Assembly: GCF_001679645.1 (NCBI RefSeq)
Contig: NZ_LRUN01000034.1
Coordinates: 1 to 64,000 of the forward strand
DNA: 64,000 nucleotides
Origin: Pseudomonas bananamidigenes
GTDB lineage: Bacteria; Pseudomonadota; Gammaproteobacteria; Pseudomonadales; Pseudomonadaceae
Direction of reading: 5' to 3'
Under the pieces are notes generated by a model, which was given only the letters and a program-made list of their open reading frames with translations, had not been told where the DNA came from and did no database searches. This document shows, in pieces, positions 26,591 through 34,596 of this stretch; position 1 is the stretch's first letter; each line of letters begins with the position of its first letter. Position numbers and translations under genes: made by a program.

Positions 26591-27487
26591 TCAAAGCGTC
26601 GAGCGGATCAACGCCCCCAGCCAGTCCATGAACACCCGCACCCGCAACGGCAGATGCCGCTGCCGGGCGTACAGCAGCGAAATGCCCATCGCCGGCGCGG
26701 TGTACTGCGGCAACACGGTCACAATCTCGCCGCTGTCCAGATAGCTGTTCATGCCGGTACGCGGCACCTGAATCAGTCCGAAACCACCCAGGCACGCCGA
26801 CTCGTAGGCATCGGTGCTGTTGACCGTGACACTGCCTGCCATCGGCACACGATGGACCTGGCCGTCCTGCTCGTAGACAAACCCTTCCGAACGCGAACCC
26901 AGCACCCCGACGTAGTGCACCAGTCGGTGCTGCGCCAGGTCTTCAAGTGATTGCGGCACACCGTAGCGTTGCAGATACGCGGGGCTGGCGCAGTTGATCA
27001 TGCTGAAATCCCCCAGGTGTCGCGCCACCACCGACTGATCGGGCTGCGCGCCGATGCGCACCACACAATCGAAGCCTTCGGCGAGCAGGTCGACGCGACG
27101 GTCGGTGCTGCTGATTTCCAGTTCCAGATTCGGATGCCGCGCCATGAATTCCGGCAGCTTCGGCATGATCAGCCGTCGCGACAGAATGTTCGGCATATCG
27201 ACCCGGATCCGCCCGGTCAGCGACGCTTCGTCCTGACGGAACAGGTTCTCGATTTCGTCCATGTGCGACAGCAGATCCTTGCTGCGCTCGTACAGCGCGA
27301 GGCCGTCCTGAGTCGCCTGCACCCGTCGGGTGGTGCGTTGCAGCAGGCGCGTACCGAGCAGGGTTTCCAGGGCCTGCACCTGCTCGGACACCGTCGAGCG
27401 CGGCAGTCCCAGGCTCTCCCCCGCCATCGTAAAACTCGACAATTCGCTGACCCGGACGAAGGTGCGCAGCAGTTCCAGTTTGTTCAT
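26591..27487 (-). CDS. LysR family transcriptional regulator
   Basis: A 298-residue regulator. The HTH near the N-terminus (FTMAGESLGLPRSTVSEQVQ, then ALETLLGTRLLQRTTRR) belongs to the subgroup with the RTTRRV motif. The effector domain follows (PNILSRRLIMPKLPEFMARH). The ATG at 27487 (MNKLELLRTF) is supported by AGG 8 nt upstream. It is divergent, 120 bp apart, from an SDR oxidoreductase that it probably regulates. Confidence 0.93.
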   Translation of the reverse strand: MNKLELLRTFVRVSELSSFTMAGESLGLPRSTVSEQVQALETLLGTRLLQRTTRRVQATQDGLALYERSKDLLSHMDEIENLFRQDEASLTGRIRVDMPNILSRRLIMPKLPEFMARHPNLELEISSTDRRVDLLAEGFDCVVRIGAQPDQSVVARHLGDFSMINCASPAYLQRYGVPQSLEDLAQHRLVHYVGVLGSRSEGFVYEQDGQVHRVPMAGSVTVNSTDAYESACLGGFGLIQVPRTGMNSYLDSGEIVTVLPQYTAPAMGISLLYARQRHLPLRVRVFMDWLGALIRSTL

Positions 27488-27607
27488 GGGTGACCTGTTG
27501 ATTGTTCGCAATGACCGACCAGTGATTCCGGTTTCAGTCTGTTTATCACCTCAGGGCGGATAAATAAACTTTGCTGCATCAACCGTCACCGCTCTCGAGG
27601 AAGACCC

Positions 27608-28363
27608 ATGAACCGCAAAATCGCATTGATCACTGGTGCCAGCCGTGGCCTTGGCAAGAACGCTGCCCTGCATCTTGCCGCGCAAGGCGTGGACATCATC
27701 GGCACCTACAACAGCCGCGCCGATGAAGCGCAATCGCTGGTCGAGGAACTGAAAACACTCGGCGCCAACGCCGTGATGCTGCAACTGGATGTTGGTCGCA
27801 GCAAAGGCTTTGCCGACTTCGCCGTGCGGGTCGAACAAGCGCTGCAACAACTCGGGCAACCGCGCTTTGATTTCCTGATCAACAACGCCGGGATTGGCGT
27901 GCATGCCTCCTTCGCCGAAACCACACCGGAGCAGTTCGACCTGCTGATGAATGTGCAGTTGAAAGGGCCGTTCTTCCTGACTCAGCAACTGCTGCCGCTG
28001 ATCAACGATGGCGGGCGGATCATCAATATCTCCAGCGGTCTGGCCCGCTTCACCCTGCCGGGTTATGCGGCCTACGCGGCGATGAAAGGTGCGATGGAAG
28101 TGCTGACCCGTTATCAGGCCAAGGAGCTGGGCGCGCGGCAGATCGCCGTGAACATCCTGGCACCGGGTGCCATCGAAACCGACTTCGGCGGCGGCGCCGT
28201 GCGCGACAACTCGGCGCTGAACGCCATGGTCGCCAGCAACACCGCGCTGGGCCGCGCCGGACAGCCGGATGACATTGGTGGCGCGCTGGCGCTGTTGTTG
28301 TCGCCGGGGGCTCAGTGGATTAACGGTCAGCGCATTGAGGCGTCGGGCGGGATGTTTCTCTGA
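27608..28363 (+). CDS. Short-chain dehydrogenase/reductase
   Basis: A 251-residue classical SDR. The NAD(P)-binding motif TGASRGLG is at about 10-17, NNAG near 94-97, the catalytic Ser in INISSG and the YAAMK (YxxxK) motif near 158-162. The substrate is unknown. The C-terminal GQRIEASGGMF is the usual family closing. It is transcribed away from a LysR regulator, a common arrangement for detoxifying reductases. A REP-like palindrome follows. Confidence 0.95.
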   Translation: MNRKIALITGASRGLGKNAALHLAAQGVDIIGTYNSRADEAQSLVEELKTLGANAVMLQLDVGRSKGFADFAVRVEQALQQLGQPRFDFLINNAGIGVHASFAETTPEQFDLLMNVQLKGPFFLTQQLLPLINDGGRIINISSGLARFTLPGYAAYAAMKGAMEVLTRYQAKELGARQIAVNILAPGAIETDFGGGAVRDNSALNAMVASNTALGRAGQPDDIGGALALLLSPGAQWINGQRIEASGGMFL

Positions 28364-28373
28364 ACCTGCAAAA

Positions 28374-28401
28374 GTGGCGAGGGAGCTTGCTCCCTCGCCA
28401 C
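28374..28401. repeat. REP-like palindrome
   Basis: GTGGCGAGGGAGC (28374-28386) pairs perfectly with GCTCCCTCGCCAC (28389-28401) around TT. It is the same family as 22998-23029 and lies between the convergent SDR and PACE genes. Confidence 0.8.
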
Positions 28402-28409
28402 AGCTGTGT

Positions 28410-28847
28410 TTATCCCTGGCAAGCGTTGCGCATCACCAGCCGCTCGCGCACCAGGTCATAACCCCAGTGGTAGACGTAGGTGTACGGCAGGAAGAACAGC
28501 AACACGCCGATGTCGAGCAGGAACGCCTGCCACAGGCTGACCGACAGCCATCCGGCAATCAGCGGCACGCCCATCAAGATCAGCCCGCCCTCGAACAGCA
28601 ACGCGTGCAGCACCCGCACCCAGGCATTGCGGGCGATGTTCCAGCGCTTGAGCATCCGGTCGAAAAAGCCGTTGAACACCACGTTCCAACCCAGGGCCAG
28701 CAATGCGATGGCGATAGTAACGGCGCCCATTTCCACCATCGGCTTGCCCATGATCCACGCCAGCAAAGGGGTGCAGATCAGGATCGCCAGCAGTTCGAAA
28801 CCGATGGCCTGGAAAATACGTTCAGTGATGGATTTGTTGGCAGTCAT
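28410..28847 (-). CDS. PACE-type (AceI-like) multidrug efflux protein, copy 1
   Basis: A 145-residue inner-membrane protein with four helices arranged as two tandem bacterial transmembrane pair motifs (for example FELLAILICTPLLAWIMGKP and FEGGLILMGVPLIAGWLSVS), the signature of the proteobacterial antimicrobial compound efflux family. It contains the conserved membrane Glu in each half. Substrates in the family include chlorhexidine and other biocides. The ATG at 28847 has GAGGA about 10 nt upstream. It is divergent from a LysR regulator. A paralogous pair is found at 40146-41580. Confidence 0.9.
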   Translation of the reverse strand: MTANKSITERIFQAIGFELLAILICTPLLAWIMGKPMVEMGAVTIAIALLALGWNVVFNGFFDRMLKRWNIARNAWVRVLHALLFEGGLILMGVPLIAGWLSVSLWQAFLLDIGVLLFFLPYTYVYHWGYDLVRERLVMRNACQG

Positions 28848-28935
28848 GGCCGAAGTCCTCTGTGAAGATGGTTGCCATGATCCAGCACCGCACCGATACT
28901 TCATAATCAATAACCATCGATCAAGGCGATAGTGC

Positions 28936-29790
28936 ATGGCGTCTCAGGAAGTGTTGCTGGCGTTTGTCCAGGCGGCGACTCAAGGCTCGTTTTCCGCGGC
29001 GGCGCGCAAACTCGGGCGCAGTCAGTCCACCGTCAGTGCGGCGGTGGCCAGTCTGGAAATCGATCTTGATCTGATTCTGTTCGACCGCAGCAGCCGCAAG
29101 CCGACCCTGACCCCGGCCGGCCACGTGATGCTGCAACGGGCCGAGGCGATTCTGTCGGCCAACAGCCAGATGGAAATGACCGCCCGGCAATTGGCCCAGG
29201 GCGTCGAGCCGAAACTTACGGTGGCAATTTCCGACACTTATCAGTCCGAGCGCTTCGAAGCGGCGCTGGTGGGTTTCGAGCGGCGCTATCCGGATCTGGA
29301 ACTGGAGTGTCTGATCGCCGAATGCGATGACCTGATCGAACTGGTACAACGCGGTCGCGCACACCTGGCGTTCGCCGAGATGCAGGACAATTACCCGCCG
29401 GATCTGGCGACCTCGACCGTCGCCGAGCGCACTGAAATCGCCCTGTTTGTCGGCCGTAATCATCCGTTGGCGACACTGGAATCCGTCGATCAGACGGTCC
29501 TTGAACAGCATCGCGAGCTGCGCCTGGCGACCATCGTCAATCCCTATGACAGTCGCGGCAAAGGCCGGGTATGGTCGGCGCCGAGTTATTTGATGCTGCT
29601 GGAAATGGCCCAGAAAGGTTTTGGCTGGGCACCCCTGCCGCGTTGGCTGGTGGCGCATTTCGGCAACGATTCGCTGGTTGAACTGAATGTGCGCGGCTGG
29701 CCGAAACCGGTGTTCGTCGATGCGTTGTGGTCGCGGCTGTATCCGCCGGGGCCGGCGGGGAGCTGGTTGCTCGGCAAGATGCTTGAGTAA
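28936..29790 (+). CDS. LysR family regulator of the PACE gene, copy 1
   Basis: A 284-residue regulator with HTH motif GSFSAAARKLGRSQSTVSAA and LFDRSSRKPTLTPAG, followed by the LysR effector domain. It is divergent from the PACE efflux gene with an 88-bp gap, as in known PACE loci where the LysR regulator senses a natural polyamine or drug. Its closest relative in the window is the regulator at 40146-41027, which shares the LFDRSSR and GSFSAAAR segments. Confidence 0.93.
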   Translation: MASQEVLLAFVQAATQGSFSAAARKLGRSQSTVSAAVASLEIDLDLILFDRSSRKPTLTPAGHVMLQRAEAILSANSQMEMTARQLAQGVEPKLTVAISDTYQSERFEAALVGFERRYPDLELECLIAECDDLIELVQRGRAHLAFAEMQDNYPPDLATSTVAERTEIALFVGRNHPLATLESVDQTVLEQHRELRLATIVNPYDSRGKGRVWSAPSYLMLLEMAQKGFGWAPLPRWLVAHFGNDSLVELNVRGWPKPVFVDALWSRLYPPGPAGSWLLGKMLE

Positions 29791-29855
29791 AGGTTCAGGC
29801 AGCGGCAATGGCTGGCGGTGCTGGAAAAACCGGCCGGCCCCACGTTTCGGGATGG

Positions 29856-31100
29856 CTAGGGTGAGAGCAAGCGGTCCAGAGCCGAAAGCCGTCCCTCGAT
29901 AAACCGCCGCTCCGGCTCCTGCCGCGTCAACGCCAGCGCCCGCGAATAAGCCGCCCGGGCCTCCCCGACCCGCCCCAATTGCCGACAGAACTCCGCCCGC
30001 GCCGAATGCGCCAGGTGGTAATCCTGCAAGTCCCCGCGCTCCAGAATCCCTTCGATCAAGGTCAACCCGGCCTGCGCACCGTCGCGCTTGGCCACCGCCA
30101 CAGCCCTGTTGAGTTCGATCACAGGCGACGGCACGGCCCGCAGTAATACGTCATACAGCCCGACGATCTGTTCCCAGTCCGTCTCTGCTGCTGTCGGCGC
30201 TTCGGCGTGCACCGCCGCAATCGCCGCTTGCAGGCAATACGGCCCGAAGCGTCCGGTGGTCAGCGCCCGCTCCACCAGATCGCAGCCCTCGGCAATCAGC
30301 CCGGAATTCCACAGCTCGCGATCCTGATCATCCAGCAGAATCAGTTCCCCGTCCGGCGATGAGCGCGCCGACCGTCGCGACTCGTGCAGCAGCATCAATG
30401 CCAGCAGGCCCATGACTTCCGGGTCGGGCAACAACTCCAGCAGCAGACGCCCCAGACGAATCGCCTCACGGGTCAAATCCTCGCGGGTTACCTGCTCGCC
30501 GCCGGACGCCGAGTAGCCTTCGTTGAACACCAGGTAAATCACCCGCAGCACACTGTCGAGACGCTCGGGCAATTCGTTCAGGCCCGGAACTTGATAGGGG
30601 ATTTTCGCATCGCGGATCTTTGCCTTGGCGCGCACGATGCGCTGGGCAATGGTCGCCGGAGCCGAGAGGAACGCCCGGGCGATTTCTTCAGTGGTGAGGT
30701 CGCAGACTTCACGCAAGGTCAGCGGCACCTGTGCATCCGATGCCAGCGCCGGGTGGCAGCAGGTGAAAATCAGCCGCAGGCGATCGTCTTCCACGTCTTC
30801 GGCGTCCCATTCGGACTGTTCCAGCTCTTCCAGTTGTGCCAGCAACAGCGGTTGCGACGCCTTGAACCGTGCACGGCGGCGCAATACGTCGATGGCCTTG
30901 AAGCGCCCGGCGGACACCAGCCACGCTCGTGGATTGTCCGGAACGCCATCGCGCTGCCAGCGCTCGACCGCGACGAAGAACGCCTCGTGCAAGGCTTCTT
31001 CGGCGAGGTCGAAATCGCCGAGCAGGCGGATCAGGGTCGCAAGGATCCGCCGCGAATCTTCGCGATAGACCTGCTCGACCCGGGCCCTGACCTCAGACAT
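29856..31100 (-). CDS. ECF42-type RNA polymerase sigma factor with C-terminal TPR-like extension
   Basis: A 414-residue sigma factor. Region 2 (ALHEAFFVAVERWQRDGVPD near 36-55) and region 4 (LTTEEIARAFLSAPATIAQR, about 132-151) occupy the first 170 residues. The remaining about 230 helical residues are the TPR-like extension of group ECF42 (LNRAVAVAKRDGAQAGL, HSARAEFCRQLGRVGEAR). ECF42 factors lack a classical anti-sigma gene and are linked to DGPF proteins, as here: its start overlaps the DGPF gene by 8 bp. It is the last gene of a SnoaL-DGPF-sigma operon. Confidence 0.93.
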   Translation of the reverse strand: MSEVRARVEQVYREDSRRILATLIRLLGDFDLAEEALHEAFFVAVERWQRDGVPDNPRAWLVSAGRFKAIDVLRRRARFKASQPLLLAQLEELEQSEWDAEDVEDDRLRLIFTCCHPALASDAQVPLTLREVCDLTTEEIARAFLSAPATIAQRIVRAKAKIRDAKIPYQVPGLNELPERLDSVLRVIYLVFNEGYSASGGEQVTREDLTREAIRLGRLLLELLPDPEVMGLLALMLLHESRRSARSSPDGELILLDDQDRELWNSGLIAEGCDLVERALTTGRFGPYCLQAAIAAVHAEAPTAAETDWEQIVGLYDVLLRAVPSPVIELNRAVAVAKRDGAQAGLTLIEGILERGDLQDYHLAHSARAEFCRQLGRVGEARAAYSRALALTRQEPERRFIEGRLSALDRLLSP

Positions 31101-31437
31101 TCAACTGCCGCACGGGACGCACTTCGACACTGCCGACCCGGGCCGCCGGAATGTGGCCGGCGACCTGGATTGCTTCATTGAGGTCCCGTGCGTCGATCAG
31201 GTAAAAACCGGCCAGTTGCTCCTTGGTCTCGGCGAACGGACCGTCGGTGATCGACAGCTTGCCGTTGCGCATGCGCACCGTGGTGGCGGTCTGCACCGAT
31301 TCCAGCGCTTCGGCGGCGACCATCCGGCCGCTGCCCTGGATCGACTCGGCATAGGCCCAGCACTCGGCGTCTTCCGGGCTGTCGGGCGACGAATGCAGCA
31401 GGCGCTCATCGCTGTAGACCAGGCATAAATACTTCAT
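31093..31437 (-). CDS. DGPF (YCII-related) protein
   Basis: A 114-residue protein of the YCII/DGPF family with the defining motif ITDGPFAETKEQLAGFYLI near 67-85. Its members accompany ECF42 sigma factors and are the usual targets of them. The molecular activity is unknown. The ATG at 31437 (MKYLCLVYSDE) is supported by AGGAGAACGCC just upstream. The 3' end overlaps the sigma gene start by 8 bp, so translation is coupled. Confidence 0.93.
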   Translation of the reverse strand: MKYLCLVYSDERLLHSSPDSPEDAECWAYAESIQGSGRMVAAEALESVQTATTVRMRNGKLSITDGPFAETKEQLAGFYLIDARDLNEAIQVAGHIPAARVGSVEVRPVRQLNV

Positions 31438-31477
31438 GGCGTTCTCCTGAATCGGACGGATCAACTATGGCTGAAGA

Positions 31478-31903
31478 TCAGGGTTTCGCATCGAACAGGG
31501 TCGAGCCGGTCATCGGATCGAACGGTGCCGACCAGTGTTCGTGGGCAATTTTCCACGCTCCGTCGACCAGCCGGTAACAGGCGGTGGCGCGCATCCAGCA
31601 ACTCTGGGTTTCGCCCTTGTCATTGGTGCCTCCGCAGTTGGCGACCCAGTGGGCGAAGGCGATGCTGTCCCCGGTCTCGATGGCGATTTCGTGGAATTCG
31701 AAGATGTGCGGGCCGGGGCACATTTCCATGCAGGCGATCCAGTGGGCGCGGTAGGCCTCCTTGCCCTTGAATTGCAGGGCCTTGATGGCATCGAACGAAA
31801 CGATGTCGTCGGCGTACAGGGTCATGACCTTGTCCACGTCCTTGGTCATCACGGCCTGACGGTAGATGTCGATGATGGCTTGAATCTGCGCTTGCGTGCT
31901 CAT
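31478..31903 (-). CDS. SnoaL-like/ketosteroid-isomerase-fold protein
   Basis: A 141-residue protein of the NTF2-like fold: the helix IQAIIDIYRQAVMTKDVDKV, the strand-rich YADDIVSFDAIKALQFKGK, and the closing HEHWSAPFDPMTG. SnoaL-like proteins often act on small polyketide-like or steroid-like molecules, but no substrate is indicated. It is the first gene of the ECF42 operon. GGAG lies 7 nt before the start and an ECF42-like promoter about 40 nt upstream. Confidence 0.88.
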   Translation of the reverse strand: MSTQAQIQAIIDIYRQAVMTKDVDKVMTLYADDIVSFDAIKALQFKGKEAYRAHWIACMEMCPGPHIFEFHEIAIETGDSIAFAHWVANCGGTNDKGETQSCWMRATACYRLVDGAWKIAHEHWSAPFDPMTGSTLFDAKP

Positions 31904-31940
31904 GGGGTTTCTCCATGTTTTTGTTGTGAAGACACCCTTT

Positions 31941-31967
31941 GTCGTTCGGCAATGGGCCGGATCGACA
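31941..31967 (-). promoter_or_regulatory. Candidate ECF42-dependent promoter
   Basis: On the minus strand, TGTCGA-N17-CGAC (plus coordinates 31962-31967 and 31941-31944) matches the ECF42 pattern as I remember it: -35 TGTCGA and -10 CGA/TC. It lies upstream of the operon that encodes the sigma factor itself, which predicts autoregulation. The leader would be about 30 nt. Confidence 0.65.
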
Positions 31968-32044
31968 ACGTGAACAAAAAAATTCGCTCGCCAACAAAAT
32001 CGCTAGAATCCCGGATTCATCTTTGCAGGAAAAAGGAAATTCCC

Positions 32045-32551
32045 GTGTCCGCCCGACTGGTGCCTTACGAAAGCCTGAACGCCACCCAACGCCAGCAGGT
32101 CGAGGCCATTGAAATCCACCCTGAGCAAATCAGGTTCTCCGGCGACATCCACGGCGCCCTGCACACGCTGCTGTCGAAACCCGGCCCCGGCGTGAAAGGT
32201 TTTGCGTTGCTCGCTGACGAGGTGCCGGTGGCATTCCTGCTGCTCAAGCGCCCACCGGTGTTGCCGGCCTGGGCCAATGAACACAGTGCCACCTTGCACG
32301 CCTTGCAGGTCGATCACCGGGCTCAGGGCAAGGGTTACGGCAAGGCCTGCCTGCTGGCGCTGGCGGACGTTGCGCGTCAGGCCTGGCCAGAGATCAAAGG
32401 ACTGGAACTGTCAGTGGACGCCGACAACGACGCCGCGATTGCGCTGTACGCCAAATACGGCTTCGTCGACAGCGGCGAAGCGTACAAGGGCCGCATCGGT
32501 TACGAGCGGCGCATGAGCCTGTTTTTCCAATCGTCGGGGGAACAACGATGA
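32045..32551 (+). CDS. GNAT family N-acetyltransferase
   Basis: A 168-residue GNAT protein. The acetyl-CoA site is seen in LQVDHRAQGKGYGKACL (motif A, RAQGKGYG), followed by LELSVDADNDAAIALYAKYG and a C-terminal strand. The substrate is unknown. The start is a GTG at 32045 (VSARLVPYESL) with AAGGA about 8 nt upstream. The next gene overlaps by 4 bp, so the two are in an operon. Confidence 0.9.
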   Translation: MSARLVPYESLNATQRQQVEAIEIHPEQIRFSGDIHGALHTLLSKPGPGVKGFALLADEVPVAFLLLKRPPVLPAWANEHSATLHALQVDHRAQGKGYGKACLLALADVARQAWPEIKGLELSVDADNDAAIALYAKYGFVDSGEAYKGRIGYERRMSLFFQSSGEQR

Positions 32552-33153
32552 TCGATTCAATCGAAGCGCTGGAAGCCATTTACGGCTTGCCCCACGAACG
32601 TGCCGTGCGCAAGCAGATCGATTTTCTCAACGAGGACTATCAGGCGATGGTCCGGGTCTCGCCGCTGGTGATTGTCAGCTCGGTGGGCGTCGATGGCATC
32701 GACGGCTCTCCGCGTGGCGATACGCCGGGGTTTGTGCGGATCATCGACGAGCGCACCCTGGCCCTGCCCGACCGACCGGGCAACAACCGCATCGATACCT
32801 TGCGCAACGTGCTCCACGATCCACGGGTGTCCCTGTTGTTCATCATTCCGGGGATCGGCGAGACGCTGAGGGTCAATGGCACTGCGACCATCAGCGCTGA
32901 TCCTGAGTTATTGGAAAGCTTCGCGGTCAACGGCAAACCGGCACGTACTGTGTTGCTTGTGACGGTGGAAGCGGCGTTCTTCCATTGCTCGAAAGCGTTT
33001 GTGCGTTCGGATGCGTGGAATCCGCAAACCCATCTGCCGCGCTCGACGCTGCCGACGGCGGGCGCGTTTCACAAGCGTCTGAATGACGGGCAGTTTGATG
33101 CCGAGGCTTATGATCGCGAGGCCCCGGCGCGGGTGCGTGAAACCCTTTACTGA
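32548..33153 (+). CDS. Pyridoxamine 5'-phosphate oxidase-related FMN-binding protein
   Basis: A 201-residue protein of the PPOX-type split-barrel flavoprotein group (MSMEG_1061-like): VIVSSVGVDGIDGSPRGD, then LALPDRPGNNRIDTLRNVL and VSLLFIIPGIGETLRVNG. The conserved N-R-x-D segment (NNRID) probably binds FMN phosphate. The reaction is unknown. Its ATG overlaps the acetyltransferase stop (ATGA). Confidence 0.88.
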   Translation: MIDSIEALEAIYGLPHERAVRKQIDFLNEDYQAMVRVSPLVIVSSVGVDGIDGSPRGDTPGFVRIIDERTLALPDRPGNNRIDTLRNVLHDPRVSLLFIIPGIGETLRVNGTATISADPELLESFAVNGKPARTVLLVTVEAAFFHCSKAFVRSDAWNPQTHLPRSTLPTAGAFHKRLNDGQFDAEAYDREAPARVRETLY

Positions 33154-33165
33154 CACCGCCCATCG

Positions 33166-33211
33166 ATCGTTCCCGCGTCGAGGCGTCGAACCGTCTGCGT
33201 GGGAACAATCA
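33166..33211. repeat. Short, degenerate relative of the 1-97/52148-52257 repeat
   Basis: CGATCGTTCCCGCGTC and CGTCTGCGTGGGAACAATC form imperfect inverted ends around a short centre. It resembles the two ends of the 110-bp element with the middle missing. Confidence 0.5.
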
Positions 33212-33227
33212 GGTCCGGGGCTGTTCT

Positions 33228-33716
33228 TCAGAGGGTCAGGATCATCTCATGCCACGCCATCCCGCCGTGGTCGGACTCGGACGGTTTTATGTAGGCAAAA
33301 CCGAATCCGGCGTACAGCGGGATGTGCCGTTCCTTGCACATCAGGTGAATCGTTGCCTTGCCCTGGGCACGCATGCGCTCGATGAACTCGCCAAGCAGAG
33401 TTTTGGCCAGACCGAGGCCCTGATAATCCGGGTGCACCACCACCGACATGATCACCACGTTCGGCCCCGCCGGGTCGTGGCCGATCAGTTCCTTGAACGC
33501 CTCGTCCGACATCTGCACATCAAACGCCGCACCGGAGTTGATGAACCCGGCCACCTGCCCGTCCACTTCGGCGACGATGAAACCGTCCGGCCAGGTGGCG
33601 ATGCGCGTCGCGATCTTCTCGCGGGTCGCGGCTTCGTCGCCTTCGTAGGCAAGAGTTTCGATGGCGTAGCAGCGGTCCAGGTCGGCGGCGGTGACGTGGC
33701 GGATGACGGTGTTCAT
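33228..33716 (-). CDS. GNAT family N-acetyltransferase
   Basis: A 162-residue acetyltransferase of the AANAT-like type. It has the acetyl-CoA motif VVVHPDYQGLGLAKTLLGEF (HPDYQGLGLA, about 98-107), the substrate-loop region IHLMCKERHIPLY, and AGFGFAYIKPS at the C-terminus. The substrate is not known; arylalkylamines are used by characterised relatives. It is a single gene, convergent with the flavoprotein gene and divergent from a small membrane protein gene. Confidence 0.9.
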   Translation of the reverse strand: MNTVIRHVTAADLDRCYAIETLAYEGDEAATREKIATRIATWPDGFIVAEVDGQVAGFINSGAAFDVQMSDEAFKELIGHDPAGPNVVIMSVVVHPDYQGLGLAKTLLGEFIERMRAQGKATIHLMCKERHIPLYAGFGFAYIKPSESDHGGMAWHEMILTL

Positions 33717-33880
33717 GGCAGCTCGAAATCAGTGAAAACGGGGCTGCCAAGGATAAAGGAATAAGGTGTTCATATCGATCCGCACAGACAGCGTAAAGCC
33801 TGCGTATAAGCGCTTTTCTTCGCAATCGGGACGGTCTATTCCTGAGCACTGTCTCTGATCACCCGAGGGGGGAACAGTTT

Positions 33881-33988
33881 ATGAGCAGCGTGGAAATCGG
33901 TTTGTTGATGGTGTTGGGTATCAGCGTCTTCGGCTTCATCACCCTGGGCATCGACCTGTTGCGGGCGCGACGGATCAAGGGCAAATAG
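33881..33988 (+). CDS. Small single-span membrane protein (35 residues)
   Basis: A 35-residue open frame starting MSSVEIGLLMVLGISVFGFI. One hydrophobic helix (about residues 5-26) is followed by a basic tail (LLRARRIKGK), predicting an inner-membrane protein with its C-terminus in the cytoplasm. Support for translation is the strong purine-rich site GAGGGGGGAACAG about 8 nt before the ATG. The next structure is a GC-rich hairpin at 33996-34024. Function is unknown. It is a single gene between two minus-strand genes. Confidence 0.6.
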   Translation: MSSVEIGLLMVLGISVFGFITLGIDLLRARRIKGK

Positions 33989-33995
33989 CCTGGAA

Positions 33996-34024
33996 CGGCA
34001 GCGCGAAACGGGCTCGCGCTGCCG
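33996..34024 (+). terminator. Hairpin after the 35-residue gene
   Basis: CGGCAGCGCGA (33996-34006) pairs perfectly with TCGCGCTGCCG (34014-34024) over a 7-nt loop, 7 bp after the stop. There is no T-run, so it may end transcription weakly or protect the 3' end. Confidence 0.45.
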
Positions 34025-34032
34025 GTCGCCCA

Positions 34033-34527
34033 TCAGGTTTTCTTTTCGACCGGGACGCAGATTTCCAGCTTTCCGGTTTTGAGCCTTGGATTGAAGTCGG
34101 CGCTGTAGCGCTCCAGCTCCGGGGCGTTCAGCCCTTTGTATTCGGACGCCGGCAGCCAGGTGTTGTAGATGTAATCAATGGTTTTTGGCAACTGATCCAG
34201 CGAACCCTTGTGTTCGAACACCGCGTACTGACGCGGGAGAATTTCGATCCACGGATACTTTTCCTGCGGGAACTCATCAAGCTTGCTGATCTCGACGCCA
34301 GCCATGTAATCGAAACCGCCGTTGCCGTCGAAATTGCTGCAGACACCGTAGGTGACTTCGCCTTTCTGGCCGGGAATGTTTCCGATGTGCGGGATCAGCT
34401 TTTCCCACAACGCCGAGATGTCCTGAACGGTCTCTTTGGTGAAACGGTCGCGAAAACCTGCAATCAGCAGGAAGTGTCCATGTTCGAAGCGAGGTTCAGC
34501 CACTTCGACGCGTTTTTGCTCATCCAT
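34033..34527 (-). CDS. GyrI-like effector-binding domain protein
   Basis: A 164-residue cytosolic protein with the GyrI-like/AraC effector-binding fold: FLLIAGFRDRFT, YGVCSNFDGNGGFDYMAGVE, PRQYAVFEHKGSLDQLPKTI and the C-terminal LEICVPVEKK. Such stand-alone domains bind small hydrophobic molecules or drugs. The ATG at 34527 is chosen because AAGGAG stands 8 nt upstream. It is followed upstream on the same strand by the LysE gene 70 bp away. Confidence 0.88.
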   Translation of the reverse strand: MDEQKRVEVAEPRFEHGHFLLIAGFRDRFTKETVQDISALWEKLIPHIGNIPGQKGEVTYGVCSNFDGNGGFDYMAGVEISKLDEFPQEKYPWIEILPRQYAVFEHKGSLDQLPKTIDYIYNTWLPASEYKGLNAPELERYSADFNPRLKTGKLEICVPVEKKT

Positions 34528-34596
34528 GACTCGACTCCTTGGAACGAAAAAAGTGGGTTCGGCTGGGAGTATAGAAGCCAAACCCGATTCGCACAT

